Source of the DNA: Methylophilus sp. DW102
GTDB lineage: Bacteria > Pseudomonadota > Gammaproteobacteria > Burkholderiales > Methylophilaceae
DNA: 64,000 nt
Assembly (NCBI RefSeq): GCF_037076555.1
Contig: NZ_AP029023.1
Location: 372,001 to 436,000, forward strand
Reading direction: 5' to 3'
In this document: positions 56,430 to 64,000 of the stretch, piece after piece
Position numbering within the stretch: the first letter of the stretch is position 1
How the letters are laid out: each line of letters starts with the position of its first letter
Position numbers and translations under genes: made by a program
The notes under the pieces: model-generated
What the model saw: the letters and a program-made list of their open reading frames with translations, nothing else
Told to the model about the DNA's origin: nothing
Databases searched by the model: none

Positions 56430-57389
56430 ATGAAGACAGTCACAGTGTTGGGTGGTAGCGGTTTTGTTGGTAGCAGTGTGGTCGCCAGGCTAGATCAGGC
56501 CGGTTACCAAGTCAAAGTGCTGACGCGGCGTCGCGAGCAGGCCAAGCACTTGATTTTGCTGCCTAATGTGCAGGTGGTTGAGTGTGATATTCATGATCAC
56601 GCCGCCCTCAAGGCGCAATTGCAGGGCAGTGATGTGGTGATTAACCTGATTGGTATCTTGCATCAAACCCGTGATAACGCCTTTGAAAAAATGCATCACC
56701 AGTTTCCACGCCAGGTCGCGCAATTGTGCGAAGCGTTGGGGATTCAGCGTTTGCTGCATATGAGCGCCCTGCAGGCTTCTGCCAGCGCCCCCAGTGAATA
56801 TTTGCGCAGCAAGGCCGCGGGGGACAGTGCCGTCATGGCGTTCAGCAAAAAACTGCATGTGACTATCTTCCGGCCTTCAGTCATTTTTGGCACACGTGAC
56901 CGCTTTATCAACCTGTTTGCCAAGCTGATCCAATGGATTCCCGTGCTGGCACTGGCCATGCCCAATGCCAAGTTCCAGCCAATCTGGGTGGAAGACGTCG
57001 CTGCCGCCATGGTGAATGCTGTCGATGAACCTGCGACCTATGGCAAGACTTATGAGCTGGGTGGCCCCGCCATCATGACCTTGCAGCAAATTATTGAGGC
57101 GGTCATGAAAACCATCCATGTGCAGCGCCCCATCCTGGGCTTGAGCCTGCGCATGTCTCTGCTGCAAGGCAGCTTTATGCAGCTGTTGCCCATTAAGCTG
57201 ATCTCACGCGATAACGTCAAATCCATGCAGGTAGATAATGTGTGCCAGCAACCGATGGCCAACGAACTGTGTGTGGTCCCGACGGATATGTTCGCCGTGA
57301 TTTCCGGGTATCTGGTCAAAAACAATCCGCGGGGGGCTTATGATCAGTTCCGCGCGGCCGCTGGGCGTGTCATCAACGCCAGACGTTGA
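56430..57389 (+). CDS. NDUFA9-like NAD(P)-binding SDR protein (complex I-associated family)
   Basis: A 319-residue atypical short-chain dehydrogenase/reductase with the nucleotide motif TVLGGSGFVGSSVVARL at the N terminus and LIGILHQTRDNAFEKMHH, typical of the NDUFA9-like subfamily. The usual Tyr-x-x-x-Lys is present as YLRSKAAG. Homologues associate with respiratory complex I in mitochondria; in bacteria the role is unclear. AGGAAC precedes the ATG. The cca ATG follows 21 bp after the stop. Confidence 0.88.
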   Translation: MKTVTVLGGSGFVGSSVVARLDQAGYQVKVLTRRREQAKHLILLPNVQVVECDIHDHAALKAQLQGSDVVINLIGILHQTRDNAFEKMHHQFPRQVAQLCEALGIQRLLHMSALQASASAPSEYLRSKAAGDSAVMAFSKKLHVTIFRPSVIFGTRDRFINLFAKLIQWIPVLALAMPNAKFQPIWVEDVAAAMVNAVDEPATYGKTYELGGPAIMTLQQIIEAVMKTIHVQRPILGLSLRMSLLQGSFMQLLPIKLISRDNVKSMQVDNVCQQPMANELCVVPTDMFAVISGYLVKNNPRGAYDQFRAAAGRVINARR

Positions 57390-57410
57390 TTGCGTACAGG
57401 GCTGCCTGTC

Positions 57411-58628
57411 ATGCAGATTTACCAGGTAGGGGGTGCCGTGCGGGACAGCCTGCTCGGCCTGCCCGTCAAAGACCGTGACTATGTGGTGGTGGGTGCCAGC
57501 CCCGAACAAATGCTAGCCGCAGGCTACCGCGCAGTCGGCAAGGATTTCCCCGTTTTTTTACATCCCCAGACCCAGCAAGAGTACGCGCTGGCGCGTACCG
57601 AGCGCAAAACCGCCAAAGGCTACAAGGGCTTTAGTGTTCACGCCGATCCAGACGTGACCTTGGAGGAAGATCTCGCTCGCCGTGACTTCACCATGAATGC
57701 CATTGCCCAGACCGCGGAGGGTCAACTGATTGATCCGTTCGGTGGCCAGGCAGATATTGAAAAAAGAATCTTGCGGCATGTGACAGCCGCGTTTAGTGAA
57801 GATCCGGTCAGAATCCTGCGTGCTGCCCGTTTTTTAGCCAGATTTACCGATTTTACTGTGGCACCTGAAACCATGGTGCTGATGCGCGAGATGGTCGCTG
57901 CAGGCGAGGTGGATGCCCTGGTGCCCGAGCGCGTCTGGCAAGAGATCGCCAAAGGCCTCATGGAGTCCCAACCGAGCCGCATGTTTGAGATGCTGCGTGC
58001 TTGCGGCGCGTTGAAAATCATCTTCCCAGAGCTGGACCGATTGTGGGGTGTACCGCAAACCGCCACTTATCATCCTGAAGTGGATACCGGCATCCATATC
58101 ATGATGGTGATTGATTACGCTGCGACGCAAGCCTTTAGCCTGCCTGTACGCTTTGCGGCACTGACCCATGATCTGGGCAAGGGCACTACGCCTGCTGAAG
58201 TGCTGCCGCGCCATATTGGCCATGAGTTGCGCAGCGTTGATCTGATTAGGGATGTCGTGGCCCGCCTCAAAGTGCCCAATGATTGCAAGGATCTGTCATT
58301 GGTGGTGGCGAAATATCACGGCAAATTGCATGCGGCGCGGCAAATGAAGGCAAGTACGCTGCTGCATTTTCTAGAGGAGCTGGACGCATTCAGACAGCGC
58401 AGCCGTTTTGAGGATTTTCTCAAGGCCTGTGAATGTGACAGCCGAGGCCGGCTGGGATTAGAGCGATGCCCACTGGAGGATGCCGAGCACCTGAGCCGCG
58501 CATTGCAGGCGGCCTTGACCGTAGACGCGGGCGCGATTGCCAAACAATGCCAGTCACCTGTGCAGATCAAACAAGCGGTGGCGGAAGCCAGAACACAGGC
58601 CATCCAGCAGGCCATGCATCTGCATTAA
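57411..58628 (+). CDS. cca: Multifunctional CCA-adding enzyme (tRNA nucleotidyltransferase)
   Basis: A 405-residue class II nucleotidyltransferase that adds or repairs the tRNA 3' CCA. VGGAVRDSLLGLPVKDRDYV carries the catalytic Asp pair, RRDFTMNAIA follows, and an HD phosphohydrolase domain with THDLGKG lies near residue 255, as in the E. coli enzyme. The ATG at 57411 gives the family N terminus; an in-frame TTG at 57390 is rejected. Confidence 0.95.
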   Translation: MQIYQVGGAVRDSLLGLPVKDRDYVVVGASPEQMLAAGYRAVGKDFPVFLHPQTQQEYALARTERKTAKGYKGFSVHADPDVTLEEDLARRDFTMNAIAQTAEGQLIDPFGGQADIEKRILRHVTAAFSEDPVRILRAARFLARFTDFTVAPETMVLMREMVAAGEVDALVPERVWQEIAKGLMESQPSRMFEMLRACGALKIIFPELDRLWGVPQTATYHPEVDTGIHIMMVIDYAATQAFSLPVRFAALTHDLGKGTTPAEVLPRHIGHELRSVDLIRDVVARLKVPNDCKDLSLVVAKYHGKLHAARQMKASTLLHFLEELDAFRQRSRFEDFLKACECDSRGRLGLERCPLEDAEHLSRALQAALTVDAGAIAKQCQSPVQIKQAVAEARTQAIQQAMHLH

Positions 58629-58650
58629 CCAGTCCGCGATCGTTTAGGGT

Positions 58651-59592
58651 CTAAACCTCTTCCTGCAAGACTATCCGGTTTCTGCCTTGATGCTTGGCGT
58701 GATACATCAGTCTGTCAACATCCGCCAAAAAATCATTCATCTGGTCTGTTGCTGAGGGGATGATACTGCCCACCCCCACACTGATGGTGAGCAGCTGACT
58801 GACGGCTGAGTGCGCATGCGGAATCTGTGCCTTGAAAATCAGATGGCGGCAACGCTCAGCAATCTTGCCTGCGGAAACAAGATCGGTCTCCGGTAAAATC
58901 CAGGCAAACTCTTCGCCGCCAAATCTGGCAAAAAAATCATTTACACGCACGCCAGCATGAGACAAGAGGCTGGAGACTTGCTTGAGTATCTCATCGCCTT
59001 TCAGATGCCCGTAAGCATCATTGAATTGCTTGAAATAGTCGATATCGATCATGATCAGTGCCAAGGGCTGCTGATGTCGGCTGGCTTCCAGCCATTCTTT
59101 TTCCAGCACGCTGTCAAACATGCGGCGGTTGGCGACGCCAGTCAGGCTATCCTGATAGGATAGCACTTCAAGTTGTTTTTGCAAATCCAGTAATTGTTGC
59201 TCTGTTTGTTTGCGTTCGCTGATATCAAACATAAAGCCAATCAGTGCCTCGGGCTCGCCGTTCGCAGCACGGATCACATGTACTACATCGCGTATCCAGA
59301 CAAAGCCACCGTCAGCCGTCAGTGCGCGGTAGTCGGCTTCATGATCCAGGCCTTGCAGTGATTGCGAGATACAAAAATTGAATACCCGATCGCGGTCTTC
59401 CTCGTGCATGCGTGCGGCCCAGTCCTCTGCGGATTGCCAGCTGTCCTGTGTCCAGCCGAGTAAGGACTCAATTTGTGGGCCAATATAAGTGAACTGTTTG
59501 GAGGCCCAGTCTAATTTCCATGGAATCGCTTTGGTGGATTCCAGCAATGTTTTATAAGTATCGTTATCTTGAGGGGGCAGTACGTGATCCAT
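58651..59592 (-). CDS. PAS-GGDEF diguanylate cyclase
   Basis: A 313-residue soluble protein. A PAS domain with PAC tail (about 15-128, ending FMFDISERKQTEQQ) is followed by a GGDEF domain with GGEEF at 225-229. Unlike the membrane-bound cyclase at 30469, it keeps the inhibitory site RVND at 216-219. It should make cyclic di-GMP with feedback control in response to a PAS-sensed signal. Convergent with cca. Confidence 0.92.
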   Translation of the reverse strand: MDHVLPPQDNDTYKTLLESTKAIPWKLDWASKQFTYIGPQIESLLGWTQDSWQSAEDWAARMHEEDRDRVFNFCISQSLQGLDHEADYRALTADGGFVWIRDVVHVIRAANGEPEALIGFMFDISERKQTEQQLLDLQKQLEVLSYQDSLTGVANRRMFDSVLEKEWLEASRHQQPLALIMIDIDYFKQFNDAYGHLKGDEILKQVSSLLSHAGVRVNDFFARFGGEEFAWILPETDLVSAGKIAERCRHLIFKAQIPHAHSAVSQLLTISVGVGSIIPSATDQMNDFLADVDRLMYHAKHQGRNRIVLQEEV

Positions 59593-59659
59593 GGCGAAAA
59601 CGGTGGTGTGATAAATTGATTAAGGGTAGCGGACGGACAGCAGGATCGCAATAGCCAAT

Positions 59660-60307
59660 TCAGGCTTGCTGCCCAAGAAACGCGTTCACTTCATGGGCCA
59701 GGGCTTGCCCTAATTGCAGATGTTGTGTTACATCCAGATGCACGCCATCTATTTCACTGGCGGTGACGATGCGCCCTGCATCGACAAACAGGCAATCCAT
59801 CGCCTGGCTGACTGCGCGGTAAGCCGTGGCCAGTCCCTGGCATTTTTGTGCGGCGCCGGTGAATTTTTCTGCAATCGGTCCTTGTGGTTGAGTGATGAGT
59901 GGTGGTGCCACGATCATGACTTGGGGGACAGACATGCCTGGTTCAATGGGGGCTTGACGTATGGTGGTGACCAGGCTGGCCATGCCTTGCGCGGCGTGCC
60001 AGGCGGTGTGCGGATGCATGGACTGAAAGTCATTGGTGCCCAGCATGAGGATGACCAGCGCCAGCGGCGAATGGATTTCGATACGCTGCGCCAACCCTTG
60101 CTGGCCGTTGCGTCCGGGTTTGAACGGGTCTTCGAACACCGTGCGCCTGCCATTCAGGCAATCTTCAATCACGCGCACGCGTTGCTGCATTTGACTCAGG
60201 CTGATTTCGAGGACCCCAGGCCAGCGCTGCTCAAACGGCAGGCGCTGACGGGTATTGGGGATGATGCCCCAGCTTAACGAGTCTGAGTAAACCAGGATGT
60301 GCTGCAT
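59660..60307 (-). CDS. SGNH/GDSL-family hydrolase
   Basis: A 215-residue esterase-like protein without a signal peptide. Block I is YSDSLSWG, with Ser replacing the Gly of GDS while keeping the nucleophile serine; block III is LGTNDFQS; block V is DGVHLD with the catalytic Asp-His. Similar cytosolic arylesterases act on short acyl esters, but the substrate is unknown. GAGGTG precedes the ATG. Confidence 0.88.
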   Translation of the reverse strand: MQHILVYSDSLSWGIIPNTRQRLPFEQRWPGVLEISLSQMQQRVRVIEDCLNGRRTVFEDPFKPGRNGQQGLAQRIEIHSPLALVILMLGTNDFQSMHPHTAWHAAQGMASLVTTIRQAPIEPGMSVPQVMIVAPPLITQPQGPIAEKFTGAAQKCQGLATAYRAVSQAMDCLFVDAGRIVTASEIDGVHLDVTQHLQLGQALAHEVNAFLGQQA

Positions 60308-60367
60308 TGCTTCACCTCACCAAGGGAGCATGCAGTATAAAGCAGGTGCTGGTTTTGATAAAACAGG

Positions 60368-60393
60368 TGAATATTCAGCTAGTGAATATTCAG
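60368..60393. repeat. Short tandem duplication at the end of the DUF2788 gene
   Basis: GTGAATATTCAG occurs at 60368-60379 and 60382-60393 (14-bp period). The second copy encodes the last residues of the DUF2788 protein and the first lies just past its stop, so it looks like a small tandem duplication at the 3' end. Confidence 0.5.
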
Positions 60394-60603
60394 ATAGTGC
60401 TGAATGGCAAATTTGGCCAGGAATCCGACCAGCCCCAGCGTCAGGGCAAGAAACAAGGCAAAAGTGCCGGTTTTGCCCGCTTTGGATTTCCAGGCCAGGT
60501 TGCCCACAATAAAGACAATAAACAGCATGAGGAACGCGAGGCCCCAAGACATGCCAAACTCGGTGAGTTGGGCTTCATTCATGCCAAAAATAGTGGTTTC
60601 CAT
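60379..60603 (-). CDS. DUF2788 small membrane protein
   Basis: A 74-residue protein with two membrane helices (about 17-37 and 46-66). The N terminus MNEAQLTEFGMSWGL and the pattern match DUF2788, a small proteobacterial membrane family of unknown function. It lies between slmA and the SGNH hydrolase on the same strand. Confidence 0.78.
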   Translation of the reverse strand: METTIFGMNEAQLTEFGMSWGLAFLMLFIVFIVGNLAWKSKAGKTGTFALFLALTLGLVGFLAKFAIQHYLNIH

Positions 60604-60625
60604 CCGTGATACTTTCTGTTGAAAC

Positions 60626-61219
60626 TTATTGCAGGCAGCCCGTAATCAGCTGGGCCAAGTGTTGCTCAAGATTGTCGCTCGGTTTGCGTTTGAAGCCGCT
60701 TTTGGCAAAAGCATGCCAGCGGCCCAGCACAAAACTGATCATGGTATTGGCCGCCGTGCCGGCATCATTGATTTTGTGACCCTGTGCCTCGGCAATACGC
60801 AACGATTGCTTGAGGCTGGCTTCTAACCTGTCCAGCAACTGGTTGATACGTAATTGTAAGGCGTCATCTTCATTGACCAGGGCATCGCCAATCAACACCC
60901 GTGACATGCCGGGATTGCGCTCGGCAAACTTGAGCATGGTTTGCAGCATCAGCTGTACTTGCTTGAGGCCATCGGTTTCGTCGGTGGTGATTTTGTTCAT
61001 GACACCAAACAACGCGCTTTCAATAAACTCGATCAGGCCCTCAAACATTTTGGCCTTGTTGGCAAAGTGGCGGTAAAGTGCCGCCTCGGAAACATCGAGT
61101 TTGGCAGCCAGGGCTGCCGTGGTGACTTTTTCGCCACGTGGCGTTTGCAGCATGCCTGCCAGGGTTTCCAGAATTTGCTGTTTACGGTTTGCGCGTGCTT
61201 CTTTATTGATGGTAGCCAT
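60626..61219 (-). CDS. slmA: Nucleoid occlusion factor SlmA (TetR family)
   Basis: A 197-residue TetR-fold DNA-binding protein. The HTH is TTAALAAKLDVSEAALYRHF (about residues 33-52), followed by LIEFIESALFG and FAERNPGMSRVLIGDALV, which match SlmA rather than ligand-binding TetR repressors. SlmA binds DNA over the nucleoid and blocks FtsZ assembly, so it acts on the product of ftsZ 8 kb away. The length equals that of E. coli SlmA. Confidence 0.92.
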   Translation of the reverse strand: MATINKEARANRKQQILETLAGMLQTPRGEKVTTAALAAKLDVSEAALYRHFANKAKMFEGLIEFIESALFGVMNKITTDETDGLKQVQLMLQTMLKFAERNPGMSRVLIGDALVNEDDALQLRINQLLDRLEASLKQSLRIAEAQGHKINDAGTAANTMISFVLGRWHAFAKSGFKRKPSDNLEQHLAQLITGCLQ

Positions 61220-61277
61220 AATGATGTGGGAGCCTGAGCCTGATCGTTAGGTGGTTATTTTGACCCGTATTTTAACC

Positions 61278-61943
61278 TTATTCACCGGCGGCGGGAATGT
61301 AAAGCGGCCCTTTTTTCAGGCCGCTGTGAGTGAGCGCCAACATATGCGCTAACCTATATTGCACAAAGTTTGGTTTGCGTAACTTGCGGCTGATCCACAC
61401 CGTGCGCATCCCCAGCCGTTTGGCCGTCATCAGTGCGGGCAGGCTGTCTTCAAACAAGGTGCAATCTGCCGCACGGCATTTAAGCTGGCGTAGCAGCAAT
61501 TGAAACCCGCGCACGCTGGGCTTGGCGTGAAAGCCACTGGATTCCACACTGAAGACCAGTGAAAAGCAATCCTCAATGCCCAGCACTTGCAGCACGCGCA
61601 ACGCATAGTGACGCGGTGCGTTGGTGAAGACGCATTTACGTCCCGGCAGTTGCTGCAATAATTGTCTGAGCTGTTTGGTGGTATGCACCATTTCGTCCGT
61701 CAGAAAGGCATGGGTTTCTGCAAGAAAATGATGCGGGTTGACCCCGTGGTGGCGCATCAGCCCTTTGAGGGTGGCGCCATAGACCTGCCAGTAATGCTGG
61801 CGCAAGGCGCAGGCGGCTGGTTCATCCAGCTGCAAGTGATCCTGGATATATTGGGTCATGGCGCGGTTCATCACCGGGAAGATGTGCGCCGAGGCGTTGT
61901 GCAGGGTGTCGTCCAGGTCAAAAATCCACACCCTGCGCGTCAT
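61278..61943 (-). CDS. Pyrimidine 5'-nucleotidase (HAD family)
   Basis: A 221-residue HAD hydrolase: IFDLDDTLHNAS with the nucleophile Asp at the N terminus, FTNAPRHYALRVL (motif II), and FEDSLPALMTAKRLG (motif IV acidic residues). This subfamily dephosphorylates UMP/CMP. The position between argB and slmA is typical of betaproteobacteria. It starts 15 bases after the GST gene. Confidence 0.88.
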   Translation of the reverse strand: MTRRVWIFDLDDTLHNASAHIFPVMNRAMTQYIQDHLQLDEPAACALRQHYWQVYGATLKGLMRHHGVNPHHFLAETHAFLTDEMVHTTKQLRQLLQQLPGRKCVFTNAPRHYALRVLQVLGIEDCFSLVFSVESSGFHAKPSVRGFQLLLRQLKCRAADCTLFEDSLPALMTAKRLGMRTVWISRKLRKPNFVQYRLAHMLALTHSGLKKGPLYIPAAGE

Positions 61944-61958
61944 TACTGTCGTGCCAGA

Positions 61959-62576
61959 TTAAAGGGCATCTGCCCGCAATTTGGCCGGGCGGTGCAGCAG
62001 GCGGTTTAAGTAGTCGTCAAAGACGGCACGTGGTGGATAGGCTTTGGTGTAACGTATGCCAAACGCCAAATGGGTCGCCAGATAGACATCGGCGGCGGTG
62101 AACTGGTCGCCACACACATAGGCATGCTGGCGTAAATGCGATTCCAGGGTATCTAGCGTCAGTGTCAGTGAGCCAAAGCCCAGAAAAGCCTGACAAGGCG
62201 TACCCAAAGGTGTTTTTTCCGGCGCTTGCCAGCCCAGAAACTCAGCCGTGGTTGCCGCTTCCAACGGACCGGCGATAAAAAACATCCAGCGGTAAAAAGC
62301 GGCCCTTTCCGGGGTGCCTGCGGCTGGAATCAAGCCCTTGTCGGCAAACGTGTCTGCCAGATAGGTCAGGATCGCAGCCGTCTCGGTGACCACGGCCCCG
62401 CCATGCTGGAGGGCAGGTACTTTGCCCATGGGGTTGATGGCCAGGTAGTCTGCTTTTTTCATGGCCGGACCAAAGTCCAGCCACACCGCCTGATACGCAA
62501 TGCCCAACTCTTCGAGCAGCCAGTGCACGGCACGGCCACGCGACAGTTTGTTGCTGTATAAAATAATCTCAGCCAT
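61959..62576 (-). CDS. Glutathione S-transferase family protein
   Basis: A 205-residue GST with the N-terminal thioredoxin-like domain (ILYSNKLSRGRAVHWLLEE; cis-Pro in GKVPALQ; glutathione-binding ETAAILTYLAD) and an all-helical C-terminal domain. The substrate is unknown. It lies 33 bases after argB in the same direction. Confidence 0.88.
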   Translation of the reverse strand: MAEIILYSNKLSRGRAVHWLLEELGIAYQAVWLDFGPAMKKADYLAINPMGKVPALQHGGAVVTETAAILTYLADTFADKGLIPAAGTPERAAFYRWMFFIAGPLEAATTAEFLGWQAPEKTPLGTPCQAFLGFGSLTLTLDTLESHLRQHAYVCGDQFTAADVYLATHLAFGIRYTKAYPPRAVFDDYLNRLLHRPAKLRADAL

Positions 62577-62609
62577 GGTTGGGCACTGCTGATGAGCGTG
62601 GCTGAATGG

Positions 62610-63512
<903 letters not shown>

Positions 63513-63545
63513 TCAAAACAGCGTGAATTTTACCGCAGAAATGTG

Positions 63546-63570
63546 AAGCGCTGATTAAAAAACAGCGCTT
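63546..63570. repeat. Hairpin upstream of argB
   Basis: AAGCGCTG (63546-63553) and CAGCGCTT (63563-63570) are perfect complements with a 9-base A/T loop; flanking GTG/CAC extend it past a one-base bulge. It lies in the 131-bp gap between the Tim44-domain gene and argB and may be a terminator or leader hairpin. Confidence 0.45.
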
Positions 63571-63605
63571 ACACCTCATGCGAATTTAGGGCAGCCGGTG
63601 GCTTA

Positions 63606-63626
63606 ATCTGGATGCATCATCCAGAT
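63606..63626. repeat. Hairpin overlapping the Tim44-domain gene stop
   Basis: ATCTGGATG (63606-63614) and CATCCAGAT (63618-63626) form a 9-bp stem with a 3-base loop right at the stop codon of the minus-strand gene. There is no T-tract; it may stabilise the mRNA 3' end. Confidence 0.45.
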
Positions 63627-64000
63627 CAGGCTTGCTGAATCCCTGCCAATAACCATGGCGCATTGCTTGGCTCTAGCGCTTTTTGCAAGTGCCAGATTTC
63701 ATTGATGTGTTCAATCGCAGCATTGTTTTCGCGCAACTGACCCGAGTAACGCACACTGGCAATGGTGTAAGCGCCTTCAGTGACCACCTCAATCAGCTCG
63801 GCATCAATATTCAATACCTCGGTTATTTGTGGGGCATCGCCGCGTTCTTGCAATTGCAGGCTGATTTCAGCATAGACCTCAGGGGTGGTGTATTCACGAA
63901 TGTCTTGGATGTCTTTGCGGTCGTTGGCGGCTTGCAGACGAATAAATGAAGCTTTGGCACCACGTAAAAAACTATCCACCGGAAAATCGGCAGGAATATC
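63626..64000 (-). CDS. Tim44-like domain protein, C-terminal part (runs off right edge)
   Basis: The frame is open from the right edge (64000) to the stop at 63626, giving the last 124 residues. FLRGAKASFIRLQAANDRKDIQDIREYTTPE is the conserved start of the bacterial Tim44-like domain (stated here as its landmarks FLRGAK, RLQAAND, DIREYTTPE). Bacterial members usually carry N-terminal membrane helices and a Gly-rich linker, which would lie outside the window. The function in bacteria is not settled. Confidence 0.85.
   Translation of the reverse strand, partial: DIPADFPVDSFLRGAKASFIRLQAANDRKDIQDIREYTTPEVYAEISLQLQERGDAPQITEVLNIDAELIEVVTEGAYTIASVRYSGQLRENNAAIEHINEIWHLQKALEPSNAPWLLAGIQQA

Overview
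The window looks like a chromosomal segment of a methylotrophic betaproteobacterium, most likely Methylophilaceae (Methylophilus/Methylotenera-like). This rests on three things. A lanthanide-type methanol dehydrogenase (xoxF) sits with xoxJ and two cytochrome cL genes. A cytoplasmic NAD-linked formate dehydrogenase operon has its molybdenum-cofactor genes beside it. The housekeeping blocks have betaproteobacterial order (argB / pyrimidine 5'-nucleotidase / slmA; lpxC / slt / NDUFA9-like / cca; bcp-phoH). The family assignment is inference; no 16S rRNA gene is present. There is no CRISPR array, insertion sequence, prophage or tRNA that I could find.

Layout. 1-273: 5' end of a proline iminopeptidase gene, running off the left edge. 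274-6360: methanol oxidation and respiration, namely xoxF, xoxJ, an exported cytochrome cL, a lipoprotein cytochrome cL paralogue, and a type II NADH dehydrogenase, with strong hairpin terminators between most units. 6384-11820 (minus): lplT, phoH, bcp, an orphan histidine kinase and tonB. 11910-20997: divergent moaA-mobA-moeA and fdsG-fdsB-fdsA-fdhD(fdsC)-fdsD. 21040-29697: GT39-like glycosyltransferase, rpmE, rho, trxA, tlpA-like, DUF3579, BON lipoprotein, yraN, rsmI, pyrC, ung. 29759-30100: RNase P RNA. 30469-35263: 7TM diguanylate cyclase, a membrane-protein gene split by a frameshift, a FadL-type porin and an anchored glutaredoxin. 35595-54145: a complete dcw cluster from mraZ to ftsZ plus lpxC. 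54167-64000: small membrane protein, slt, NDUFA9-like protein, cca, PAS-GGDEF, SGNH hydrolase, DUF2788, slmA, pyrimidine nucleotidase, GST, argB and the 3' part of a Tim44-domain gene.

How it works together. XoxF oxidises methanol in the periplasm and passes electrons to cytochrome cL. XoxJ is its partner binding protein. Formaldehyde oxidised to formate can be turned into CO2 and NADH by FdsGBAD, whose bis-MGD cofactor depends on MoaA, MobA and MoeA and on sulfuration by FdhD/FdsC. NADH can then enter the quinone pool through Ndh. The most interesting regulatory signal is a tandem TGTAAC motif with an 11-bp period. It occurs upstream of both xoxF and fdsG and resembles the half-site layout of OmpR/PhoB-family regulators. 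A second is a transcription terminator whose hairpin contains the -35 box of the mraZ (dcw) promoter.

Most of the window is ordinary core genome. I do not see a clearly new multi-gene system. The best leads are the shared xoxF/fdsG repeat, the paired soluble/lipoprotein cytochromes cL, the terminator-promoter overlap in front of mraZ, and the split membrane-protein gene.
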